A stretch of 64,000 bases of DNA from Saxibacter everestensis (lineage in GTDB: Bacteria; Actinomycetota; Actinomycetes; Actinomycetales; Brevibacteriaceae): positions 620,001 to 684,000 of the forward strand of contig NZ_CP090958.1 in NCBI RefSeq assembly GCF_025787225.1, written 5' to 3'. The translations under genes were made by a program, and so were the position numbers. The notes beneath the pieces are model-generated. The model was not told the origin of the DNA, searched no databases, and saw only the letters and a list, made by a program, of their open reading frames with translations. The number at the start of each line of letters is the position of its first letter. Within the stretch, counting starts at the first letter, position 1. Below, piece after piece: positions 7,885 to 14,361 of the stretch.

Positions 7885-9117
7885 TCAGGGCAGCGTTCTG
7901 TTCCGGGCGGACAGGTAGCCGGAAATGAACTGAACGACCTGCAGGGCAAGCAGAGTGATGAGCGGCCAGGTCCAGCTTCCGGTGGCATCGTGCAGAGCGC
8001 CGAGCAGGATCGGTCCTGCCGCCGCGAGCAGATAGCCAACCGATTGGGCCATCCCGGAGAGCGCGGCGGCCTGAGCGTGATGCCCGGTACGAAGACTAAA
8101 TAAGGCAAGAGCAAGCACAAGAGTGGCTCCGGCGCTCAGCCCTAGCAGCGCGTTCCACAGAATAGCGAGCTCGGGTAGAAAGAGCTGGCCGAGGATTGCC
8201 GCCGCCGGCAGCGGGGCGAAGAGCAGCAAGGTTCCTCGCTGATCCCGATGCCAACGATGCAGGAGAGCGGCGGTTATCAGGCTTCCGGCAATGCCGCAGA
8301 GCTGAAAGAGCCCCTGGTGGAATCCCGCGACTGCTGGAAGCACGCCGTTCGATTCCTCAATCGATGGCCACCAGGTCAACACCACGTAGAAGAGCGTTGA
8401 TTGGGTGCCCATGAAGATACTGACCTGCCACCCCAGGGCGTGCCGCCACGGCGATTGGAACCGGGCAGGCTGCGAGAGCGGGGCGTGGTCGTGGATCGCA
8501 GGAACGGTCCTCCGCCGTAACTGCGGCGAGAAAACCGCGAGCGCGATCAGCGCGGCCCCAGCCCAGAGGCCGAACGCGAGTCGCCAACCACTCGGCGTCA
8601 GGCCCGCAAGTGGGACAGCCAGACCGGACGCAGCGGCAGCCATCGCGGACTGCATCGCCGAGTAGACGCCGGTCAGCCTGCTCGCGTTGCCCGGAAAGTC
8701 ACGCTTCAGCAGCGCTGGCAGGATGACATTCGCGGTCGCGATGGCGATGCCCAAGAGCACGGTGCCGATCCACAATGCTGGAAGCCATGGGACGGATCGA
8801 AGGACGATACCGACAGCGAGGACGGCCAGCGACAGACCAAGGGTGCGCTCCATGCCCAGCCGCTTCGCGAGCGGCGGTGCGAACGGCGAGAAGACGGCGA
8901 AACACAGCACCGGCAGACTTATCAGAGCCGATCCGGCGACCGATGTAAGCCCGAGGTCTGCGCGGACCTCCCCCAAGAGCGGACCGACCACGGTGAGGCC
9001 GGCGCGCAAGTTCGCTGCGACAAGCAGGATGCCGACGATGAGTAGACCAGGCCGGGCCAACGTGGCAGCGGGGTTCGAATCGGAAACGCGGTGCGGTGCC
9101 GCGGTTGGATCAGACAT
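7885..9117 (-). CDS. CynX/NimT-family MFS transporter
   Basis: A 410-residue MFS protein of the CynX/NimT subgroup (cyanate transporter and 2-nitroimidazole exporter relatives). The opening LLIVGILLVAANLRAGLTVVGPLLGEVRADLGLTSVAGSALISLPVLCFAVFSPFAPPLAKRLGMERTL is characteristic of this subgroup, as is the TM4-5 segment ATANVILPALLKRDFPGNASRLTGVYSAMQ. Cyanate transport would normally pair with cyanase or carbonic anhydrase, and neither is present. Export of an organic anion or drug is therefore more likely. Start ATG 9117. It lies 31 bp downstream of the DUF5997 gene on the same strand and may be co-transcribed with it. Confidence 0.85.
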   Translation of the reverse strand: MSDPTAAPHRVSDSNPAATLARPGLLIVGILLVAANLRAGLTVVGPLLGEVRADLGLTSVAGSALISLPVLCFAVFSPFAPPLAKRLGMERTLGLSLAVLAVGIVLRSVPWLPALWIGTVLLGIAIATANVILPALLKRDFPGNASRLTGVYSAMQSAMAAAASGLAVPLAGLTPSGWRLAFGLWAGAALIALAVFSPQLRRRTVPAIHDHAPLSQPARFQSPWRHALGWQVSIFMGTQSTLFYVVLTWWPSIEESNGVLPAVAGFHQGLFQLCGIAGSLITAALLHRWHRDQRGTLLLFAPLPAAAILGQLFLPELAILWNALLGLSAGATLVLALALFSLRTGHHAQAAALSGMAQSVGYLLAAAGPILLGALHDATGSWTWPLITLLALQVVQFISGYLSARNRTLP

Positions 9118-9148
9118 CAGCGTGGTCAGCGGCTAGTCACGGTGCGGT

Positions 9149-9547
9149 TCAGTCGTCTGCTTCGGCCCGGTGCTTCTTCGCGTCGCGCTCCTTGATTCGT
9201 TTCTGCTCCTGCCGGACGGCAGCCTGAGTGGAACGTTCCGCGGTCAGCCACTGCGGACGCTCTTCCAGCAACTGCTTGATCTCATCCGTTGTCAATGCAT
9301 CGGCTATCCCGCCGCGGGCGAGGCCGGAAATCGACACACCGAGTTTCCGTGCGACTTCGGGGCGAGGATGCGGGCCGTTCAGCCGAAGTTCAACCAGCCA
9401 TTCCGGCGGATTCGCGATCAGCTCATTGAGTTCGGAGCGCGACACCGGGTTATTTTGAAACTCCTCCGGCGCGGCCGGAAGGTAGATTCCGAGTTTCTTC
9501 GCCGCTGTGGCGGGCTTCATGGTTTGTGGCGTGGGCTCCGAGGTCAT
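9149..9547 (-). CDS. DUF5997 family protein
   Basis: A 132-residue protein matching the actinobacterial DUF5997 family: MKPATAAKKLGIYLPAAPEEFQ, then PEWLVELRLNGPHPRPEVARKLGVSISGLARGGI, then ALTTDEIKQLLEERPQWL and a highly charged C-terminal helix (RQEQKRIKERDAKKHR). The central segment reads like a helix-turn-helix (ARKLGVSISGLARGG). I therefore suspect nucleic-acid binding, but that is inference; the family is uncharacterised. It is divergent from an HTH-less LysR-type sensor gene, with an inverted repeat between them, a pairing I recall as recurrent in actinobacteria. Confidence 0.75.
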   Translation of the reverse strand: MTSEPTPQTMKPATAAKKLGIYLPAAPEEFQNNPVSRSELNELIANPPEWLVELRLNGPHPRPEVARKLGVSISGLARGGIADALTTDEIKQLLEERPQWLTAERSTQAAVRQEQKRIKERDAKKHRAEADD

Positions 9548-9598
9548 ACCCGAAGCGTATCTGTTGCGTTCGCCGCTCCCAAACGATTCGATCTGTTG

Positions 9599-9630
9599 CT
9601 ACATCGGAGTTCGTGAACCGTCTGATGTAG
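9599..9630. promoter_or_regulatory. Inverted repeat between DUF5997 and LysR-like genes
   Basis: CTACATC (9599-9605) and GATGTAG (9624-9630) form a perfect 7-bp inverted repeat with an 18-bp spacer in the divergent promoter region. The arms are spaced about 25 bp centre to centre, as for a dimer contacting two successive major grooves. Candidate operator for either flanking protein. Confidence 0.45.
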
Positions 9631-9683
9631 TAGCCTAAAACGGCTGTTGCGGCATTCGAATGTCGCGTGGAGGAGGAGTGTCA

Positions 9684-10505
9684 GTGAACGAGCAAGGTGA
9701 CAGTCCGTCCGCTACCACGCCGCTGACCGTGGCATTCGTTCCCGGCGTGACGCCGACCAAATGGTTGCGCCGGTGGAATGAACGTCGGCCAGACTCGCCG
9801 ATCAACACGATTGCGACAGTTCAGGATCAGCAGACTGTGGTTCTGCACGAAGGACGTGCGCAGCTGAGCTTCGTCCGGCTGCCGGTTCAACGCGATGGGT
9901 TGAGTGTCGTTCCGCTGTACCGGGAGCAGCCGTTCGTGGTTGCGCCGAAGGGCCATCTGATCACCGCCGCAGAGAACGTTGCGGTCGAGGAACTCGCGGA
10001 TGAGCATTTGCTTCAGCAGCCGGATGAGGTGCCCGAGTGGCGCGACATCGCGTCGGAGATCCGCTTGGGGACACGTATCCCGGTTCCGCAGTTGCCTTCG
10101 GCAAAGGAGGCTATCGAATTGGTGGCAGCCGGCGCAGGAATTGTCATCGTTCCGCAGTCCATCGCGCGGCTGTACAACCGGAAGGACGTCGTGACGCGCC
10201 CTGTGAGCGGGGTCCCCGAAACCGAGATCGCCCTCGCCTGGATCACCGACAGCGAGAACGCGGACATGGAAGAGTTCTACGGGATTGTTCGCGGGCGTAC
10301 GGAACGAAGCTCGCGAACGCAACGCCCGGCTCCGGCCGATGCCGTCGCTGCGGAGGCCCGGAAACCGCCGCCGAAAAAGCCGCAGCAGCGGAAAAGGTCC
10401 GGGGCAGGGCAGCAGGCTTCCTCGGTTCCGCAGCGCTACCGGCCGCGTCCCGGCGGTTCGGCAGGCAAGCCGGCCAAAAAAGGCAAACGTCGTGGAGGAC
10501 GCTGA
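9684..10505 (+). CDS. LysR-type substrate-binding domain protein without HTH
   Basis: About 273 residues. Residues 12-200 form a complete LysR effector domain: LTVAFVPGVTPTKWLRRW, FVRLPV, LYREQPFVVAPKGH, AKEAIELVAAGAGIVIVPQSIARLY and VSGVPETEIALAWI. No N-terminal winged helix precedes it; the domain starts right after a 10-residue leader. The C-terminal 70 residues are Lys/Arg/Pro-rich and probably disordered, ending in KKGKRRGGR, which could bind nucleic acid. The start is taken at GTG 9684, seven bases after GGAGGAGG; GTG 9678 and ATG 9660 are alternatives. It is divergent from the DUF5997 gene. Together they may form a split sensor/DNA-binder pair (inference). Confidence 0.75.
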   Translation: MNEQGDSPSATTPLTVAFVPGVTPTKWLRRWNERRPDSPINTIATVQDQQTVVLHEGRAQLSFVRLPVQRDGLSVVPLYREQPFVVAPKGHLITAAENVAVEELADEHLLQQPDEVPEWRDIASEIRLGTRIPVPQLPSAKEAIELVAAGAGIVIVPQSIARLYNRKDVVTRPVSGVPETEIALAWITDSENADMEEFYGIVRGRTERSSRTQRPAPADAVAAEARKPPPKKPQQRKRSGAGQQASSVPQRYRPRPGGSAGKPAKKGKRRGGR

Positions 10506-10625
10506 GCGGACCGTTTCTGACTTTCTGCAAACACAGCCGTAACGGCGACAAACGGAAGAGAAGTCGGATAGTTTAGCCATCAACAGGTCTCCGCCGCGGG
10601 ATCGCTGCCTGACGGCGAAACATCG

Positions 10626-11369
10626 ATGGCGGACTCTCCCAGTTCAGGAGTTGCCGTGGTCCCGCTAGATGCACCCCACAAGCAGCGCGTTGTCGTGGTC
10701 GCGCCGCATTCCGACGATGAGTGCCTCGGTGCAGGCGGAACAATAGCCATGCTCGCCGGCCACGGCGCCGAGGTGACAGTTGTGACGATTGCCGCGGACC
10801 TGCCACCGCTGTATCCCGCGGGAACGAAGGAGAAGGTTGAGGCCGAGGCGCTCCGGGCGCACGGGGTCCTTGGCGTCCATGATTCGGTGTTCCTGGATTT
10901 CCCGGCAGTCGACCTTCCCCAGCAGTCAACCGCGGCAATCAACCGCGGGGTGCAGGACGTCGTCGACAGTGTCCGCCCGACAATGGTATTCCTGCCATTC
11001 CCGGACAGGCACGTCGATCATAAGATTGCCTTCGACGCCGGCATGGTGGCGAGCCGCCCGGTGCGTGCAGGTAAGAACATAGCTCTGGTGGCTCTCTACG
11101 AGACCATCTCGGAGACTTTCTGGAATGCTCCCGGAGCGGAGCCGAATTTCGTGCCCAGCTGGACTGTCGATATCACCGAGACTATCGACCAGAAGATCGC
11201 GGCATTCGAGCAGTTCGAAAGCCAGATCAGTCCCTTTCCCGGCCCCAGATCGGCGGAAGCGTTACGCGCGCTCGCGCTGTTCCGCGGCAGCCAGTCCAGC
11301 GTCGGCTATGGCGAATCGTTCCAGATCGCCCGGGCCACCTTTTCCCCGGTCGACCTGCTGTCGGTTTAG
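10626..11369 (+). CDS. PIG-L family zinc deacetylase
   Basis: A 247-residue protein of the PIG-L/LmbE fold. The metal motif AxHxDDE appears as APHSDDE (His28, Asp31), followed by LGAGGTIAMLAGHGAEVTVVTI. The second metal motif HxxH appears as FPDRHVDH. The family removes N-acetyl groups from N-acetylglucosaminyl conjugates, for example MshB and Mca in mycothiol metabolism. This protein lacks obvious features that would make it MshB or Mca, so the substrate is open; surface glycolipid or glycan is possible. Start ATG 10626 has no clear ribosome-binding site. A dyad overlaps the stop codon. The stress-protein gene follows 52 bp later. Confidence 0.85.
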   Translation: MADSPSSGVAVVPLDAPHKQRVVVVAPHSDDECLGAGGTIAMLAGHGAEVTVVTIAADLPPLYPAGTKEKVEAEALRAHGVLGVHDSVFLDFPAVDLPQQSTAAINRGVQDVVDSVRPTMVFLPFPDRHVDHKIAFDAGMVASRPVRAGKNIALVALYETISETFWNAPGAEPNFVPSWTVDITETIDQKIAAFEQFESQISPFPGPRSAEALRALALFRGSQSSVGYGESFQIARATFSPVDLLSV

Positions 11370-11382
11370 GGCCCGAGCCCTA
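11367..11382 (+). terminator. Small dyad overlapping the deacetylase stop codon
   Basis: TAGGGC-CCGA-GCCCTA: a perfect 6-bp stem with a 4-base loop whose left arm contains the TAG stop. It lies in the short gap before the stress-protein gene and may be an attenuating terminator or part of that gene's control region. Confidence 0.35.
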
Positions 11383-11421
11383 GACTTGGGGCAAAGGTCA
11401 TTAACGAGAGGATGTAGTCAC

Positions 11422-12306
11422 ATGGCGAGTTCAGCCGATGAAACGCACGTGGGCGAGGTCTCGGTCGACGCGGTAGTTGTCGGCACGGATGGTTCCGACG
11501 AAGCTCTGCGAGCAGTTGCCTGGGCCGCCAGGGGCGCCGCGGTGATGAAGCGCACCTTGGTCATCGTCCACGCCTGGGTATGGCCGCTCTACAATATCGA
11601 CCTCGGGCCGGTGTCCGGGATCAAGGACAGCGGACTGCAGCGGGCCGCCGAACGAGTGCTGGAAGAAGCCGAAGCCGAGGCCCGGAAGACTGCGCCGGAG
11701 ATCAAGATCTCCACCCGGCTCGTCGTCGGTCGTGCGGGGGACAAGCTGGCCGAAGCCAGCCGGGACGCAAACCTGGTGGTGGTGGCGGATCGTGGGCTCG
11801 GCGGATTTCTCGGGCTACTGCTCGGATCGACGAGCCTTCGCCTGGTGACCGGCTCCCATGCTCCGGTGCTGTTGGTGCGCGGCGCGGATCACGATGGCGG
11901 ACCGGTGGTTGCTGGCGTTGACGGCTCGGCGGAGAGCGACCTGGCGGTACAGCGAGCGGCCGAACTTGCCGACTTCACCGGCAATTCGCTGAACCTGATC
12001 CATGTCGACCGGCTCGGTGCGTATCAGAGCGACGCTGTCAGCGAGGACGGCGAGCCGGCGGAAATGCTGGAGAAGGCCGTTCAGATCGCGAAGCAGACGG
12101 CGCCATCGATCGAAGTTTCGTCATCGGTGGTGTCGGCGAAGTCCGCACCGAAAGCGCTTATCGATGCTTCCGAGACGGCCCGGATCATCGTGGTCGGCTC
12201 ACGCGGGAGCAGCCAGTTCGCCGGCCCGCTCGGCTCGACGACGCACGCCCTGCTACAGCATGCGAAGTGCCCGGTGCTCTGCGCCGTCGCCCCCAAGTCA
12301 GACTGA
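11422..12306 (+). CDS. Universal stress protein, two UspA domains
   Basis: A 294-residue tandem UspA protein. Domain 1 (about 12-150) starts VSVDAVVVGTDGSDEALRAVAWAARGA and ends with the ATP-binding loop ADRGLGGFLGLLLGST. Domain 2 (about 158-292) starts VVAGVDGSAESDLAVQRAAELA and ends VGSRGSSQFAGPLGSTTHALL. Both carry the G-x2-G-x9-G-S/T signature of ATP-binding Usp proteins, cytoplasmic stress and dormancy factors. Start ATG 11422, preceded by GAGAGGA; the open frame extends much further upstream but antisense to nothing conserved. The last residues PKSD plus the stop codon are part of a triplicated 20-bp repeat just downstream. Confidence 0.9.
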   Translation: MASSADETHVGEVSVDAVVVGTDGSDEALRAVAWAARGAAVMKRTLVIVHAWVWPLYNIDLGPVSGIKDSGLQRAAERVLEEAEAEARKTAPEIKISTRLVVGRAGDKLAEASRDANLVVVADRGLGGFLGLLLGSTSLRLVTGSHAPVLLVRGADHDGGPVVAGVDGSAESDLAVQRAAELADFTGNSLNLIHVDRLGAYQSDAVSEDGEPAEMLEKAVQIAKQTAPSIEVSSSVVSAKSAPKALIDASETARIIVVGSRGSSQFAGPLGSTTHALLQHAKCPVLCAVAPKSD

Positions 12307-12353
12307 GGGGCGCCAAGTCAGACTGAGCGCCCCCAAGTCAGACTGAGGGGCGC
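12289..12353. repeat. Triplicated 20-bp unit with alternating arms (likely bidirectional terminator)
   Basis: CAAGTCAGACTGA occurs at 12294-12306, 12314-12326 and 12334-12346, exactly every 20 bp. The linkers alternate: CGCCCC before the first copy, GGGGCGC (12307-12313), GCGCCCC (12327-12333), GGGGCGC (12347-12353). Each linker is the reverse complement of the next, so hairpins 1:2, 2:3 or 3:4 can form, each with CAAGTCAGACTGA as the 13-base loop. The first copy holds the last codons and TGA of the stress-protein gene. It lies between convergent genes. Confidence 0.85.
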
Positions 12354-12382
12354 CAGGGTCGGCTTTTGGCCGGCTGGGCGGG

Positions 12383-12724
12383 TTAGTGGCTGCTGACCTG
12401 CTGTGGCGCGTTCGCCGGTGAATAGACGTCAACTCCGACGCCGTTGAAGCGGGAGGTCCTGCCGTCAGCTCCGCGAACGTCGCGATGATCGGTGTGCTGG
12501 CCGTCGATCCGGACGAAAATGTGCATTGGCAGCAGGTAGGCGAGGCTGACCAGAACGATGCCGGCGGCGAAGATGGGAAGGCCAAGATTCTCGTAGGCAA
12601 AGGCCGTGCCCATGGCATAGAGGCCGGCCGCGAACAGAACCAGGCCGACGACAACACCGATAACACTTATCGAGCTGCTGGACTTGGACGGCTTGCTCGG
12701 GTTAAAGCTGTTCGTTTGAGGCAC
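12383..12724 (-). CDS. Small two-TM membrane protein, unknown function
   Basis: About 113 residues. A Ser/Lys/Pro-rich N-terminus (NSFNPSKPSKSSSS) precedes two hydrophobic segments, ISVIGVVVGLVLFAAGLYAMG and LGLPIFAAGIVLVSLAYLLPMHIFV. A polar C-terminal tail carries a short His/Asp cluster (DGQHTDHRDVRGADG). No family is recognised. I chose GTG 12724 because AGGA lies seven bases upstream; GTG 12757 would add 11 residues but has no ribosome-binding site and abuts the 23-bp repeats. It is on the same strand as, and downstream of, the conserved hypothetical gene, with the 23-bp tandem repeats between them. Confidence 0.55.
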   Translation of the reverse strand: MPQTNSFNPSKPSKSSSSISVIGVVVGLVLFAAGLYAMGTAFAYENLGLPIFAAGIVLVSLAYLLPMHIFVRIDGQHTDHRDVRGADGRTSRFNGVGVDVYSPANAPQQVSSH

Positions 12725-12761
12725 TGCAATTCCTATCTCGCCACGGTCGGTTGCCACTAGT

Positions 12762-12822
12762 CTAAGCCAGCCGGATTCCTGGCCCTAAGCCAGCCGGATG
12801 CCCGGCTCTAAGTCAGCCGGTC
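12762..12822 (-). repeat. Three 23-bp tandem units touching a stop codon
   Basis: On the + strand CTAAGCCAGCCGG starts at 12762 and 12785, and the near-copy CTAAGTCAGCCGG at 12808: an exact 23-bp period. Read on the minus strand, the first unit overlaps the TGA of the gene ending at 12821. Same style as the repeats at 4342 and 12289. Confidence 0.8.
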
Positions 12823-13258
12823 ATGCATCGTCCGGAGTCGCCTCATGACCTGGCCGCCCCGAAGACCGGCGGCGTTCCTTCAGTCGTGCCTCATAGACGT
12901 GACGGACTCCGCCGAGAAGCTGTTCGCGTGCGGCACGTTCGGCGTCCTTAACCCGGCCGTAGTATCCGTCGTCGTATTCTTCAATGATCTGAAACGTCCA
13001 CCGGCCCGCAAGTACATTGCGGCCGACGACATCGTTTTCGATCTGATCGGCAAGCTCCGTACGGCCAGCCGTGCGGAGCTTCTGCACTGCGTCGCCCAGC
13101 TCGAAGTCCGCCTTACCGGTCAACTGGTGGAACGAATACAGGTGTCCGCGCGCGCGTTCAACGGACTCCAGCGCTGCGGTGAGGGCGCCAACCGCCTCCA
13201 CTTCGGCATCCGACACGTCGTCGGCGGGCTGATGGCCAGGATCAGGCAACTCGGTCAT
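12821..13258 (-). CDS. Conserved actinobacterial hypothetical protein
   Basis: A 145-residue soluble, largely helical, charged protein. The central part (ALESVERARGHLYSFHQLTGKADFELGDAVQKLRTAGRTELADQIENDVVGRNVLAGRWTFQIIEEYDDGYYG) is strongly patterned, and I recall similar proteins across actinobacteria without a function. The sequence shows no catalytic motif and no membrane segment. Its ATG (13256-13258) overlaps the stop of the AlkZ-like gene by four bases, so the two are translationally coupled and presumably made together with the ABC exporter upstream. Confidence 0.65.
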   Translation of the reverse strand: MTELPDPGHQPADDVSDAEVEAVGALTAALESVERARGHLYSFHQLTGKADFELGDAVQKLRTAGRTELADQIENDVVGRNVLAGRWTFQIIEEYDDGYYGRVKDAERAAREQLLGGVRHVYEARLKERRRSSGRPGHEATPDDA

Positions 13259-14358
13259 GGAGTCGACCTTAGTAGTTCTACCGTCTGCCGGGTGCCCGGG
13301 GCATCGAATGACAGCAGCTTCAGCGCCTCCCGTTCGATCTGCTCGCTCGCGCGCTTCGAGACCTGATGGAACAGCGTGACGACGGCACGGGCTTCGTCCT
13401 TCTTCTTTACGGTTTCAACGATGCCGACGACGAAACCGTTGACCAGGACCGTGCTTTTGATAATCCCGTTGATGGTGAAAACCAGCTTTTGCATGTCGAG
13501 GTCGATGATCCGTTCACGAGCCGCATGTGAGAGCAGCACATTGTCGAACGGTGCCAGCAGCCTCACCGGGGCTGGGACATCCGCAGCCGGTCGCGGAGCG
13601 TCGGGAAGGTCGAAGAGCTCGGCGCCGTCGGGGCCGGTAAACGGCAGTACGCTAGGCCGCAGTCGTTGGAACACCTCGGTCAGCCGGGTAAGCCCCGACC
13701 ACTGCTGGGCGTCCATCACGCTCGCCGGGCCGTAGGCGCCCAGATATCGCAACACCATGTCGTCGATACTCGGCGCGGGGTGGGGATCCCGGCCGAGCCA
13801 GTGTTCCAAGGTGGTGCCACGCGGCTGCCCGGACCTACCCCAGATGGCGCGCGGCGGTACCTGTACGAATGGCAACATGTTCCGCACGCCGTAAGCCAGG
13901 GACGCCGGATCGCGATCCGGCCAGATTGGTTGGAGCAAGGGCCGCAACTCGGAGATGCTCAACGGTCGTTCTTCAACCAGCCGGCGGCCCGTTGCCGCCA
14001 GCTCGTCGAAGTCGAGTCCTGCCAGGGCCGGAGCGTGCGTGGCATTGCGGACCAAATCCCGTTCGGTGATCACTTTGGTCAATGGCCGAAACGTCAACGC
14101 GTCATCGGCGCTGACCAGGTGGATGGTGCCGCGCATCAGCACCATCCGCAGCGCTTTACGGTCCAGTAGCAGTTGGGCCAGCTCATCCGGTTGGAAGGAT
14201 TTCAGCCGGGTCCACAGCGCAAAGTAGGGAGCCAGTGGCGCCTGTGCCTGGAGCCCGACCAGGTGTTCAATCAACTCGATCGGCGACATCGTGCCGCGAC
14301 TCAGTAGCGACTGACGGGCCAGGGTGGCGCGGTTGAGCTCGCGCAGACTGAGGCTCAT
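13255..14358 (-). CDS. Winged-helix protein of the AlkZ/YcaQ (HTH_42) superfamily, DNA glycosylase-like
   Basis: A 367-residue HTH_42 protein. Near the N-terminus it has VGLQAQAPLAPYFALWTRL; the Q-A-Q (Gln37-Ala-Gln39) matches the Q-phi-Q catalytic motif of AlkZ-type DNA glycosylases, which unhook bulky or crosslinking alkyl lesions (family knowledge). It continues with MVLMRGTIHLVSADDAL, YGVRNMLPFVQVPPRAIWGRSG and a C-terminal FDNVLLSHAARERI block, all typical of the superfamily. The usual database name is 'winged helix DNA-binding domain-containing protein'. Glycosylase activity is inference. The start lies 3 bp after the stop of an ABC exporter gene, suggesting joint export and repair of a DNA-reactive compound. 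Confidence 0.75.
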   Translation of the reverse strand: MSLSLRELNRATLARQSLLSRGTMSPIELIEHLVGLQAQAPLAPYFALWTRLKSFQPDELAQLLLDRKALRMVLMRGTIHLVSADDALTFRPLTKVITERDLVRNATHAPALAGLDFDELAATGRRLVEERPLSISELRPLLQPIWPDRDPASLAYGVRNMLPFVQVPPRAIWGRSGQPRGTTLEHWLGRDPHPAPSIDDMVLRYLGAYGPASVMDAQQWSGLTRLTEVFQRLRPSVLPFTGPDGAELFDLPDAPRPAADVPAPVRLLAPFDNVLLSHAARERIIDLDMQKLVFTINGIIKSTVLVNGFVVGIVETVKKKDEARAVVTLFHQVSKRASEQIEREALKLLSFDAPGTRQTVELLRSTP

Positions 14359-14361
14359 AGC

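Noticed and set aside
7885-9117. Cyanate transporter assignment for the CynX-family protein
   Set aside because: No cyanase or carbonic anhydrase gene is nearby; only the subfamily can be supported.
11383-11405. Possible DosR-like box before the universal stress protein gene
   Set aside because: TTGGGGCAAAGGTCATTAA fits the consensus only with gaps and mismatches and lacks dyad symmetry.
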